This document shows positions 8,667 through 16,557 of a stretch of 64,000 nucleotides of DNA, piece by piece. This DNA comes from Erwinia persicina NBRC 102418 (GTDB lineage: Bacteria > Pseudomonadota > Gammaproteobacteria > Enterobacterales > Enterobacteriaceae). The first letter of the stretch is position 1, and each line of letters begins with the position of its first letter. The stretch lies in NCBI RefSeq assembly GCF_001571305.1, contig NZ_BCTN01000001.1, positions 248,001 to 312,000 of the forward strand, written 5' to 3'. The notes below the pieces were generated by a model. That model was not told the origin of the DNA and searched no databases. It saw only the letters and a list, made by a program, of their open reading frames with translations. The translations under genes and the position numbers were made by a program.

Positions 8667-10124
8667 ATGACTTACCCCGTAGCGCGATCCCTGACGGTCA
8701 CTGAAGCGCTGGATAGCCTGGAAAACCATTACAACGCCGCCGTTGAGGCCCTGCGCGAGGCGATCACCGCTTTTGTCGCTGACGGCAGCCTGCCCGATGC
8801 GACCCGGCGCGCCGCCGGGCTGTTTGTTTACCCGCAGCTGCGCGTCACCTGGGATGGCGTGGCACCCTCGCAGCGTCTGACCCGTGCCTTCGGCCGCTTT
8901 ACCCGCGCCGGAAGCTACAGCACCACCATTACCCGCCCGGCGCTGCTGCGCCACTACCTCAGCGAACAGCTGACCATGCTGACCGGTGAATATCAGGTGC
9001 AGATCGACGTGCTGCCGTCGCAGCAGGAGATCCCGTTCCCCTATGTGATTGACGGGTCCGGGCTGGCGCTGGATCGCAGTATGAGCGCAGGCATCGCCCA
9101 GCATTTCCCCACCACCGAACTGTCGCAGATTGGTGATGAGAACGCCGACGGGCTGCTGGTGCCGGGCGAAACGTTTCCGCTGTCCCACTTCGACGCGCTG
9201 CGTACCGACTTCTCGCTGGCCCGCCTGCGCCATTACACCGGCACCCCGGTGGAAGATTTCCAGCCCTACGTGCTGTTTACCAACTACACGCGCTATGTGG
9301 ATGAATTTGTCTCCTGGGCCTGCGAACAGATCGCAGACCCGGACTCCCCTTATCTGGCCCTCTCCTGTGCCGGAGGCACCACCCTGACTCACGACACGCC
9401 GCACCCGGAGCAAACGATCTCCGACCTGGCGTGGAAAAAGCACCAGATGCCGGCCTGGCATCTGATCGCCAAAGACGGCCAGGGGATCACGCTGGTGAAT
9501 ATTGGCGTGGGTCCGTCCAATGCCAAAACCATCTGTGACCATCTCGCCGTGCTGCGCCCGCACGCCTGGCTGATGATTGGCCACTGCGGCGGGCTGCGGG
9601 AAAGCCAGACCATTGGTGATTACGTACTGGCACATGCTTATCTGCGCGACGACCACGTTCTGGACGCCGTGCTGCCACCGGATATCCCTATTCCGAGCAT
9701 TGCCGAAGTGCAGCGCGCGCTGTACGACGCCACCAAACAGGTGAGCGGCATGCCGGGTGAAGCGGTGAAAGAGCGGCTGCGCACCGGCACGGTCGTCACC
9801 ACCGACGATCGCAACTGGGAGCTGCGCTATTCCGCTTCCGCGCTGCGTTTCAACCTCAGCCGCGCCGTGGCGGTCGATATGGAAAGCGCCACCATTGCTG
9901 CCCAGGGCTACCGCTTCCGCGTGCCTTACGGCACCCTGCTCTGCGTCTCTGACAAACCGCTGCACGGCGAGATCAAGCTGCCGGGTCAGGCCAACCGCTT
10001 CTATGAAGGCGCGATCTCCGAGCACCTGCAGATTGGTATCCGCGCCATCGATCTGCTGCGTGCCGAGGGCGACCGCCTGCACTCACGCAAGCTGCGGACG
10101 TTCAACGAACCGCCGTTCCGGTGA
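8667..10124 (+). CDS. amn: AMP nucleosidase
   Basis: Hydrolyses AMP to adenine and ribose 5-phosphate. From ATG 8667 (AAGGAGATACC upstream) it has 485 residues, one more than E. coli Amn, and long stretches are the same by memory: HEIPYPYVIDGS-like region, DFSLARLRHYTGTPVE, SDLAWKKHQMPAWHLI, GVGPSNAKTICDHLAVLRP, ending LHSRKLRTFNEPPFR. The frame is open back to 8523, but that part overlaps the end of the LacI-type gene and is not coding for Amn. The 79-base gap to the regulator could allow read-through. Confidence 0.97.
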   Translation: MTYPVARSLTVTEALDSLENHYNAAVEALREAITAFVADGSLPDATRRAAGLFVYPQLRVTWDGVAPSQRLTRAFGRFTRAGSYSTTITRPALLRHYLSEQLTMLTGEYQVQIDVLPSQQEIPFPYVIDGSGLALDRSMSAGIAQHFPTTELSQIGDENADGLLVPGETFPLSHFDALRTDFSLARLRHYTGTPVEDFQPYVLFTNYTRYVDEFVSWACEQIADPDSPYLALSCAGGTTLTHDTPHPEQTISDLAWKKHQMPAWHLIAKDGQGITLVNIGVGPSNAKTICDHLAVLRPHAWLMIGHCGGLRESQTIGDYVLAHAYLRDDHVLDAVLPPDIPIPSIAEVQRALYDATKQVSGMPGEAVKERLRTGTVVTTDDRNWELRYSASALRFNLSRAVAVDMESATIAAQGYRFRVPYGTLLCVSDKPLHGEIKLPGQANRFYEGAISEHLQIGIRAIDLLRAEGDRLHSRKLRTFNEPPFR

Positions 10125-10189
10125 TGATCGATATTTAGGGTAAAACCGCTTATGCCTTTGAGGTAAGCGCTGTTTGGATAAATTCAGGA

Positions 10190-10219
10190 TGCTATCCCGT
10201 TGAGGGATGGCATTTTTTT
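10190..10219 (+). terminator. Intrinsic terminator after amn
   Basis: TGCTATCCC, loop GTTGA, GGGATGGCA (one wobble pair), then seven T. Confidence 0.85.
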
Positions 10220-10313
10220 GTGTGGGTGTTAGGGGACGGATGGCGGGTAAGAGCGAAAAGCGGACATTGTAGTGGGGCCGGAAAAGTCGTGACGCCCCAA
10301 CTGTAAAAGGGCT

Positions 10314-10715
10314 TTAATTTTGCTTGTTCTGGTAAAGATCCCAGCGATTGCCGTAGATGTCCTCAAACACAACGACTATCCCGTACTCCTCCTCCCGCGG
10401 TTCCTGGCAGAAGTGAACACCCTTTTCCTTCATGGCGTTATAGTCGCGCCAGAAGTCGTCAGTCTGCAGGAACAGAAATACCCGCCCGCCGCACTGGTTG
10501 CCGATAAAACCTTCTTGACGCTCGTTTGAAGCACGGGCCAGGAGAAGATTACAGTGGCTTTCGGGATTGGGCGTCACAACGACCCATCGTTTACCCGGTT
10601 GGGGCGTGTCTTCTACCAGCGTAAAGCCCAGCTTGTCGGTGTAGTAATCAATTGCACGGTCATAGTCGTCGACCACGATAGCCACATACCCCATGCATCG
10701 CTTTTGCGTTCTCAT
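10314..10715 (-). CDS. VOC / glyoxalase-fold protein
   Basis: 133 residues with the vicinal-oxygen-chelate pattern: GYVAIVVDDYDRAIDYYTDKLGFTLVEDTP at the N-terminus and VFEDIYGNRWDLYQ at the C-terminus, the usual strand carrying a metal-binding Glu/Asp. The family includes glyoxalase I, dioxygenases and antibiotic-binding proteins, and the sequence does not say which. GGAG precedes the start. It stands alone, convergent with amn. Confidence 0.8.
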   Translation of the reverse strand: MRTQKRCMGYVAIVVDDYDRAIDYYTDKLGFTLVEDTPQPGKRWVVVTPNPESHCNLLLARASNERQEGFIGNQCGGRVFLFLQTDDFWRDYNAMKEKGVHFCQEPREEEYGIVVVFEDIYGNRWDLYQNKQN

Positions 10716-10886
10716 TTCTGCTCCATAAGATTTCAGACACTACTGACTTGAAGTAATTTTTTAACACAACCGAAAGCTATTAGCAGTATTGATGATTCCA
10801 AAATGACAATTTCCGCTCCTGGCACAAAAGAAGACACCCGCACTTTTCCCGAACACTCTCAATCTCCCCCTCCCCCGCCTCTCACC

Positions 10887-10920
10887 TGTTACACCCGCAC
10901 CCCGTTACACCTGTCACACC
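10887..10920 (+). promoter_or_regulatory. Candidate enhancer repeats for a sigma-54 activator
   Basis: TGTTACACC (10887), GTTACACC (10904) and TGTCACACC (10912) are three close copies in 34 bases. They lie 75-105 bases upstream of the -24 element, the usual place for sites bound by AcoR-like activators. Binding by the AcoR-type protein at 16554 is inference. Confidence 0.4.
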
Positions 10921-10992
10921 CTTACGCCTTTTCCTGCTTCTACGCCAACCCTCTTCTCAAAAAAATCAACAGGTTACCCAAACTCTCACTTC

Positions 10993-11008
10993 TGGCACGC
11001 TTTTCGCA
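10993..11008 (+). promoter_or_regulatory. Sigma-54 promoter of bdhA
   Basis: TGGCACGCTTTTCGCA fits the -24/-12 consensus TGGCACG-N4-TTGCA with one mismatch. GG and GC are 12 positions apart, as required. The expected start of transcription is about 11019, giving a leader of about 68 bases to the ATG at 11087. Confidence 0.7.
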
Positions 11009-11086
11009 CTATGCAGCCCTGAGTTCCTGATCCGGCCCCATCAGTGGCAGTGGACAGGATGTAGACCAATCTCAAGGGAAAAGAAG

Positions 11087-12142
11087 ATGAAAGCAGCACG
11101 TTGGTATAAAGCACATGACATCCGCATTGACGATATCGAAGAGCCTCAGGTTTCAGCCGGTAAGGTGAAAATCAAAGTGGCCTGGACCGGCATCTGCGGC
11201 AGCGATCTGCACGAATACCTCGCCGGCCCGATCTTTGTTCCGGTCGGCAAGCCGCACAAAATCAGCCACGACATTGCTCCTATCGTGATGGGCCACGAGT
11301 TCTCGGGCGAAGTGGTTGAGGTTGGTGCTGGCGTCAGTAAATTTAAAGCGGGCGACCGTGTGGTGGTCGAGCCAATCCTTGCGTGCCGCGAATGTGAAGC
11401 CTGCCGCGAGGGCAAATACAATCTGTGCGGCGACCTGGGCTTCCACGGTCTGTCCGGCGGCGGTGGCGGGTTCTCGTCATTTACCATGGTCGATGAGCAT
11501 ATGGTGCACCGCATGCCGGACGGTCTGTCTTACGAACAGGGCGCGCTGGTGGAACCTGCCGCCGTGGCCCTGCATGCCGTGCGCATGAGCAAACTGAAAG
11601 CCGGGGATAAAGCGGCGGTATTTGGTGCCGGCCCGATTGGTCTGCTGGTGATCGAAGCCCTGCGTGCGGCGGGAGCCTCGGAGATTTACGTCGTCGAGCT
11701 GTCGCCGCAGCGCGCCGAAAAAGCCCGCGAGCTGGGGGCTAACGTGGTCATCGACCCGGGCAAGCAGGATGCGGTAGCCACCATCCGTGAACTGAGCAAA
11801 GGCGGCGTTGACGTGTCGTTCGAAGTGACCGGCGTGCCGGTGGTGCTGAAGCAGTGTATTGATGCCACCCGCTACGAAGGCGAAACCATCATCGTTTCCA
11901 TCTGGGAGGGTGAAGCCTCGTTCCACCCGAACAGGGTGGTACTGGCCGAACGCAGTGTGAAAGGCATCATCGCCTATCGCCATATTTTCCCGGCGGTGAT
12001 GGAGCTGATGACCCAGGGGTATTTCCAGGCCGACAAGCTGGTCACCAAACGCATTGAACTGAACGATTTGGTGACCGAAGGGTTCGACGCGCTGGTGAAA
12101 GAGAAAAACCAGGTGAAAATCCTGGTCCGTCCACCGCAGTAA
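11087..12142 (+). CDS. bdhA: (R,R)-2,3-butanediol dehydrogenase / acetoin reductase
   Basis: Zinc- and NAD-dependent medium-chain dehydrogenase interconverting 2,3-butanediol and acetoin. 351 residues, very close along its length to Bacillus BdhA: MKAARWYKAHDIRIDDIEEP, GICGSDLHEYLAGPIFVP (catalytic zinc Cys), GHEFSGEVVEVG, GLSGGGGGFSSF, AVFGAGPIGLLVIEAL (NAD-binding), EVTGVPVVLKQ. Unlike BdhA it keeps the four Cys structural zinc loop (C-x2-C-x2-C-x7-C in ACRECEACREGKYNLC). A sigma-54 promoter precedes it and an AcoR-type activator is encoded 5 kb away, which supports the acetoin/butanediol assignment. AAGGGAAAAGAAG precedes the start. Confidence 0.9.
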   Translation: MKAARWYKAHDIRIDDIEEPQVSAGKVKIKVAWTGICGSDLHEYLAGPIFVPVGKPHKISHDIAPIVMGHEFSGEVVEVGAGVSKFKAGDRVVVEPILACRECEACREGKYNLCGDLGFHGLSGGGGGFSSFTMVDEHMVHRMPDGLSYEQGALVEPAAVALHAVRMSKLKAGDKAAVFGAGPIGLLVIEALRAAGASEIYVVELSPQRAEKARELGANVVIDPGKQDAVATIRELSKGGVDVSFEVTGVPVVLKQCIDATRYEGETIIVSIWEGEASFHPNRVVLAERSVKGIIAYRHIFPAVMELMTQGYFQADKLVTKRIELNDLVTEGFDALVKEKNQVKILVRPPQ

Positions 12143-12153
12143 CTGACTGCTCA

Positions 12154-12178
12154 GGGCAATCCCCCGCTGGGATTGCCC
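12154..12178 (+). terminator. Hairpin terminator after bdhA
   Basis: GGGCAATCCC, loop CCGCT, GGGATTGCCC: perfect 10-bp stem 11 bases after the stop. No clear T-run. Confidence 0.65.
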
Positions 12179-12281
12179 CACTCTCCCGCCCGGCCCCGTC
12201 CACAACGGCATTCATCTACCGCGCCATTAACGTGCGCGACGCTCACAGCCTGCCGCAAAGCAAACAGAAGCTCAGGTTGAC

Positions 12282-12548
12282 TCAGTGACCGTGCACCGTC
12301 AGCCCTACCAGCCGCATCACCATCGGACGTACAACAAGGATGCAGACAAAAGCCGACGGCATGGCGACTTTATAAGCATTCATCACATTTTCCATGTAAT
12401 GTGGCCCGAGGCCCGATTCCGCCAACGTGATCACCAGGCTCATTAAAAACGCCATAATCGTTGCCATATACAGCGCAAATATATAGGGTGAAGCCGGTTT
12501 TGGCAGGCGGGTGCGGGCACTATTTTTCGCAATAACAGGGGTCATCAT
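12282..12548 (-). CDS. Small membrane protein, DUF2798 family
   Basis: 88 residues with two hydrophobic segments (about 24-42 and 62-80: FALYMATIMAFLMSLVITLA and AFVCILVVRPMVMRLVGL), the layout of DUF2798 inner-membrane proteins of unknown role. AAGGG precedes the double ATG. It is divergent from the LysR-type gene at 12673, which may control it. Confidence 0.75.
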   Translation of the reverse strand: MMTPVIAKNSARTRLPKPASPYIFALYMATIMAFLMSLVITLAESGLGPHYMENVMNAYKVAMPSAFVCILVVRPMVMRLVGLTVHGH

Positions 12549-12672
12549 CGGGTCCCTTTGGTGGGTGAGTGAAAAACAGCGACTAACCTAACAAGCCGGC
12601 CCGGGCGGCGGTAGAGCCGTTATGCTTTATTCATTATTAAGCAAATGTGACGAATCAGAGAGGGAGGGATCG

Positions 12673-13575
12673 ATGGACGTATTGGGGCTGATCGGCAATT
12701 TTATCCGCGTGGTGGAAAACGGCAGTATTGCCGCAGCGGCCCGTGCCAGGGGGATGAGCCCGGCGGCGGTAAGCCAGAGTCTTTCCCGCCTGGAAACCCA
12801 TCTGGGCGTGCGTCTGCTGTCGCGCACCACCCGCAGCATGACATTGACCGAAAGCGGGCAGCGTTATTTTGAGAAAGTGCGCCATATTCCGCATGATATC
12901 GACCTGGCCTCGCAGGCAGCATCGATGGAGTCCCGGCCACAGGGGCCCCTTTGCATCGCGACAACAGCGGCGTTTGGCCGCTACGTTATCGCGCCACTGA
13001 TGCCCGAATTTAAAGCCTCTTTTCCCGATATTGATATTGAGCTTATCAGTACCGATCGCAACGTCGATCACCGGCTGGAAGGCGTTGACGTCAGTATCCG
13101 CATCGAGGCACAGCTGAACGATCAGCTGATCGCCAGGAAAATCGCCTCGCTGCCGTTTATCGTTTGTGCGGCCCCCGCTTATCTGGCGCGCGCCGGCCTT
13201 CCCCGCTCACCCGAAGACCTCAGCCGCCACGCCTGTCTGGTGTTCCGCTATCCGACAGACGGGCGTTTTCTTCCCTGGCATTTTACCGTCGACGGCCAGC
13301 CTGTTAACGCGAAGCTTAATCCGGAATTCATCAGCGATGATATTGATATTATTGCCAATATAGCCGTTAACGGCGGGGGAATTGCCCGGCTGGCCAGTTT
13401 TATTGCCCGGCCGCTGATCGCTAACGGCCAGCTCACAGCGTTATTCAGCGCAGACAACCGTGACGGGCGTTACACCGAGTCTTCACCCATGAATATTTAT
13501 GCCTGCGTCAATGAACGTTCGGCCCTGAACTCAAAAGTCAGGGCCTTTATGACATTTTTAGAAGACAAGATGTAA
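12673..13575 (+). CDS. LysR-family regulator
   Basis: 300 residues from ATG 12673, which has GGGAGG upstream; the frame is open to 12622 but without a ribosome site. Winged helix at residues 1-60 (FIRVVENGSIAAAARARGMSPAAVSQSLSRLETHLGVRLLSRTTRSMTLTESG) and a LysR effector domain after it. The sequence resembles the large group of LysR proteins next to oxidoreductase or small membrane genes. Likely target is the divergent DUF2798 gene; effector unknown. Confidence 0.9.
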   Translation: MDVLGLIGNFIRVVENGSIAAAARARGMSPAAVSQSLSRLETHLGVRLLSRTTRSMTLTESGQRYFEKVRHIPHDIDLASQAASMESRPQGPLCIATTAAFGRYVIAPLMPEFKASFPDIDIELISTDRNVDHRLEGVDVSIRIEAQLNDQLIARKIASLPFIVCAAPAYLARAGLPRSPEDLSRHACLVFRYPTDGRFLPWHFTVDGQPVNAKLNPEFISDDIDIIANIAVNGGGIARLASFIARPLIANGQLTALFSADNRDGRYTESSPMNIYACVNERSALNSKVRAFMTFLEDKM

Positions 13576-13605
13576 GACGATGCGCTGGCGGGCCGCCGGA
13601 CTGCG

Positions 13606-14370
13606 CTACATGAACAGTGCCCGGTGCAGGCGAACGAGATAATCCGCATCTGGGTTGGTTTTGTTGTCCCCCATCCGCTCCTGAATCGCCGCCACCGCCA
13701 GATCCCGTCTGGCCGGTAAACGCGCTATCTCCGCAGAGGCCAGTGCAGGTCCCATCTCTTCCCGGGTGAGATCGGTACAGTAGCAGGGCGCACCGGGCTG
13801 CTGTCGCCAGGATTCGGCCAGCGTTCCTGCATCGAAGGGATCGAAACCGGTGTCATTCACCAGATCCATAATCACCGTGCGGCGCTGCAGGGTATCGCCC
13901 GCCACGGGAATGGCCAGCCGTGCCGCGCTTTTGCCAGGCAGGCCTTTCTTCACCAACGAGTCCGAACCGATTGCGTTCCACGCCTTGACGATTGGTCGCC
14001 CCAGCAGCCCGGCAACCCACAGGCTTTCAACCTGCCCGTTAACGATCGCGCTGATGATGCCGTCCCGATGCGGGTAATAGTTCGAGGTATCGGCAATAAT
14101 CACGTCTTCAGGCAACTGTTGAATAAGCGGGACGAGATCGCTGAGCCGGGTCAGCGGCACCGACAGGATCACCACCTGCACCTCTGCCAGCGCAGCGGCG
14201 GCGTCCGTGGCAACCGCGCCCGTGGCAAGCACCTCTGCGGCGATCGTTTCTGGCCCGCGGGAATTGGCCACCCTGACGCGATGACCGGCGGAGGCCAGTG
14301 TGCGCGCCAGCGTTTTGCCGATGTGACCGGTGCCGAGGATGCCGATACGCAGATTTTCTGTGTGTTTCAT
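13606..14370 (-). CDS. F420-type NADP reductase-like protein, paralogue B
   Basis: Rossmann-fold NAD(P)-binding oxidoreductase of the 'NADP oxidoreductase, coenzyme F420-dependent' family. From ATG 14370 (GAGGA upstream) it has 254 residues; the frame is open to 14427 but that overlaps the previous gene. The dinucleotide loop is GILGTGHIGKTLARTLASAGHRV, followed by ANSRGPETI; later DTSNYYPHRD and VKAWNAIGSDSL are family blocks. It closely matches the preceding gene, so the pair is a tandem duplication. Enterobacteria do not make classical F420, so the partner is probably another flavin or a small substrate. Confidence 0.82.
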   Translation of the reverse strand: MKHTENLRIGILGTGHIGKTLARTLASAGHRVRVANSRGPETIAAEVLATGAVATDAAAALAEVQVVILSVPLTRLSDLVPLIQQLPEDVIIADTSNYYPHRDGIISAIVNGQVESLWVAGLLGRPIVKAWNAIGSDSLVKKGLPGKSAARLAIPVAGDTLQRRTVIMDLVNDTGFDPFDAGTLAESWRQQPGAPCYCTDLTREEMGPALASAEIARLPARRDLAVAAIQERMGDNKTNPDADYLVRLHRALFM

Positions 14371-14386
14371 ATTGTGTTCCTCATGC

Positions 14387-15121
14387 TCAGGCCGTGACCG
14401 CCCGGTTACGTTCAACAATGGCCTCATGCGTGAGCCTGTCGCCCGCTGACATAAATTCCTGCAGCAACGCCTCTCTGTTCAGCGGGGCACGATCTTTATC
14501 GGCCGCCTGAAGCGCCGCACGCAGCCCGTCACTGTCCAGTTCCGTGCAGTAGGCAGGCGTACCGGGCTGCTGCCGCCACGATTCACTGAGCGTGCCGCCG
14601 TCAACGGCATCAAAACCGGTGTCACTGACCAGCGACATCACCACGGATTTTGCTGCAGGACTGTCGCCAGCTACCGGGATGGCGATACGCGTTGCAGAAC
14701 CGGCAGCCACGCCTTTTTCCTTCAGCGTCGCGGCAAGGACAGCATTCCACGCCTTCACCACGGGACGCTGCAGGAGGCCACTGGCGTAAACACTCTCAGG
14801 GGTGCCCTGGCGGAGCGCCTCAATGTCGCCATCGCGGAAGGGATAGTAGTTGGCAGTATCAATGACAATCACCGCTGGCGGCACGTCACGCAACAGGGTG
14901 GCCAGTTCAGCATGTTTATCAAAAGGCGTAGAGAGAATGATCACCTCAACATCGCGAACGGCCTCCTGACGTTCTACCGCCGTTACCCCCAGCTGACGCG
15001 CCAGTTCCGCGATGGTATCCGGGCTTCTCGAATTCGCCAGCTTAACGGTGTGACCACACCCGGCGAGTTTATGCGCCAGCGTTGAGCCAATATTTCCCGC
15101 GCCAATAATGCCTATGTTCAT
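14387..15121 (-). CDS. F420-type NADP reductase-like protein, paralogue A
   Basis: 244 residues. N-terminal GIIGAGNIGSTLAHKLAGCGHTV nucleotide loop and ANSRSPDTI, then DTANYYPFRDGDIEALRQG, VKAWNAVLAATL and GGTLSESWRQQPGTPAYCTELD, each mirrored in paralogue B. AAAGG precedes the ATG. It lies 31 bases after the MarR-type gene and 16 before paralogue B on the same strand, so the three form one operon, probably induced by whatever the MarR protein senses. Confidence 0.85.
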   Translation of the reverse strand: MNIGIIGAGNIGSTLAHKLAGCGHTVKLANSRSPDTIAELARQLGVTAVERQEAVRDVEVIILSTPFDKHAELATLLRDVPPAVIVIDTANYYPFRDGDIEALRQGTPESVYASGLLQRPVVKAWNAVLAATLKEKGVAAGSATRIAIPVAGDSPAAKSVVMSLVSDTGFDAVDGGTLSESWRQQPGTPAYCTELDSDGLRAALQAADKDRAPLNREALLQEFMSAGDRLTHEAIVERNRAVTA

Positions 15122-15152
15122 AAGTACACCTTTTGGTCTGAGTGGAAAGATA

Positions 15153-15587
15153 TTATTTTTCAGCAGGATGCGCGAAATTGTTCAGGGTGTCGCGCAGCGC
15201 CACCAGCTCTGTCTCTGATAACTGACAGGCTGATTTAATGCGGTCGGTAATGCGCCACAGTTCGGTTTGCAGGGCACTCCCCGCCTCCGTCAGGGTAATC
15301 AGCACCCGCCGTTCATCGCTGCGGTCCCGCGTGCGGCAGATGTGCCCGGCGGCCTCCAGCCGTTTGAGAACGGGCGTGATGGTGCCAGTGTCCATACCGA
15401 GCTGGGTTCCGATGTCCCCCACCGTGCGCGGCGTGCCGTTAAACAGTTCAAGCATCACCAGATACTGAGGGAACGTGAGGCCCAGCGGATCGAGAAAAGG
15501 CTTATGCAGCCGGTTCATGCGGTTCGCCGCGCCGTATAACGCGAAGGAGAGTTGGGTACCGATTTGCTGTGGTGTCTGCATCTTCAT
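15153..15587 (-). CDS. MarR/OhrR-family repressor
   Basis: 144 residues. The order QLSFALYGAANRMNRLHKPFLDPLGLTFPQYLVMLELF, then winged helix VGDIGTQLGMDTGTITPVLKRLEAAGHICRTRDRSDERRVLITLTEAG, is that of OhrR-type peroxide sensors. The sensing Cys of OhrR (in QLCFALY) is Ser14 here, so classical Cys15 peroxide sensing is lost; another Cys remains in the wing region. A perfect 20-bp palindrome 24 bases upstream is its likely operator, so it should repress itself and the two reductase genes behind it. Confidence 0.88.
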   Translation of the reverse strand: MKMQTPQQIGTQLSFALYGAANRMNRLHKPFLDPLGLTFPQYLVMLELFNGTPRTVGDIGTQLGMDTGTITPVLKRLEAAGHICRTRDRSDERRVLITLTEAGSALQTELWRITDRIKSACQLSETELVALRDTLNNFAHPAEK

Positions 15588-15611
15588 TTCCGGTTTTTAT
15601 CTGTTGCTTGA

Positions 15612-15631
15612 TTATCTAGCGCGCTAGATAA
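15612..15631. promoter_or_regulatory. MarR-type operator, perfect palindrome
   Basis: TTATCTAGCGCGCTAGATAA is a perfect 20-bp palindrome 24 bases before the marR-like start codon. Size and position fit autorepression by a MarR dimer. Confidence 0.75.
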
Positions 15632-15801
15632 AAGAGTAGCGCAGCTTTTTCCCCGGATAAAGGGTCAGGTATGGGTATTTTGTGCGGTATGAGAAGCCGG
15701 TGTCCGGCAGGTAAAGCGGTAAACCGGGGGCTATTGTCGCAGGCATCCCGCCCGCTCAGGCCTCCGGTCGTTCAGATAATGACCGTGCGGGATGAGCCGG
15801 G

Positions 15802-16557
15802 TCATCCCTGCGCGAGTTGTGCGATGATCGCCTCCGTGACGTCATCCCGCAGATGCGGAGACGGCGCTGGCAGCCTCTGCGCCACGCTGACGGTTTTCGC
15901 TGCCTGATAAAAGCGCCCACTGCCGAGTGCCGCTTCAAACTGATTCGCCAGACGATGCGCCGCCGTCAGATCGCAGTCCACCAGCAGCACCGCGTGCGCC
16001 AGCACTACATGGCGACGCGGCCCGTCGAAGGACTGGCCGGGTATCGCCTGCCAGTACTGCGCAGTGCCGGCAATTTTACGTGCCGCCGTGCCCTCCCCGC
16101 AGGCAAGGTTAAACCGCCCGTCGCAGAACGATCCTTCCACCGCCTGCCACTGGGTGGCCACCCCTGTCTCTGCCAGCGCGGCGCGCAAAATACCACACAA
16201 ATGGTGATACACCCCTTCGGCGGCTTCGCCGAGCGTGAGCGCCGTCGGGTACGCCAGGCTGAGGTTGAGGATCCCCGGCCCCTGCGGCACCAGACCGCCG
16301 CCGGACTTACGTAAAAATACCGGGCAGCCGTCAGCCGCGAAGGCGTCACGCACCGCCTCCAGCCGCGCAAAACGCCGGTAGCTGGCGGGCACCACCAGTG
16401 ACTTTGGCCCGGACCAGATGCGGGCGACTTTCTGACCGGCGGCGGCTAACTCAAACAGCCCACTCTCAGCCTGAGTCGGGTCCGCACAGTGCTGCCGTCC
16501 CCCTTCAGGAACTGAAAACGGCCCCTCACCTGTAACAGGAGAAAATGCTTTCATCAT
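15802..16557 (-). CDS. Lipoate-protein ligase A-like protein
   Basis: 251 residues of the biotin/lipoate ligase fold. The LplA signature RRxxGGG appears as LRKSGGGLVPQGPGILNLSLAY, and the catalytic-lysine block as ARKIAGTAQYW. Such ligases attach lipoate to E2 subunits of oxo-acid and acetoin dehydrogenases. Its ATG overlaps the TGA of the AcoR-type gene (ATGA at 16557-16554), which means translational coupling. The expected partner genes acoABC are absent from the window, so the target protein lies elsewhere. Confidence 0.82.
   Translation of the reverse strand: MMKAFSPVTGEGPFSVPEGGRQHCADPTQAESGLFELAAAGQKVARIWSGPKSLVVPASYRRFARLEAVRDAFAADGCPVFLRKSGGGLVPQGPGILNLSLAYPTALTLGEAAEGVYHHLCGILRAALAETGVATQWQAVEGSFCDGRFNLACGEGTAARKIAGTAQYWQAIPGQSFDGPRRHVVLAHAVLLVDCDLTAAHRLANQFEAALGSGRFYQAAKTVSVAQRLPAPSPHLRDDVTEAIIAQLAQG

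Larger units (their letters stand above)
10716..11086 (+). promoter_or_regulatory. 371-base region upstream of bdhA, strand-biased
   Basis: No gene. From about 10840 to 11000 the plus strand is very poor in G and rich in C and T. It contains the repeated TTACACC block at 10887-10920 and the sigma-54 promoter at 10993. A 75-codon open frame at 10803-11030 has no ribosome site and follows the base bias, so I do not call it. Confidence 0.6.

Noticed and set aside
8601..10082. 493-codon open frame antisense to amn
   Set aside because: High third-position GC opens long antisense frames. Amn is certain on the other strand, and the antisense product has no recognisable domain.
10803..11030. 75-codon open frame before bdhA
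   Set aside because: No ribosome site, composition follows the G-poor tract, and it covers the sigma-54 promoter.
15671..15907. 78-codon frame between the MarR-type and LplA-like genes
   Set aside because: Overlaps the LplA-like gene antisense; no support.
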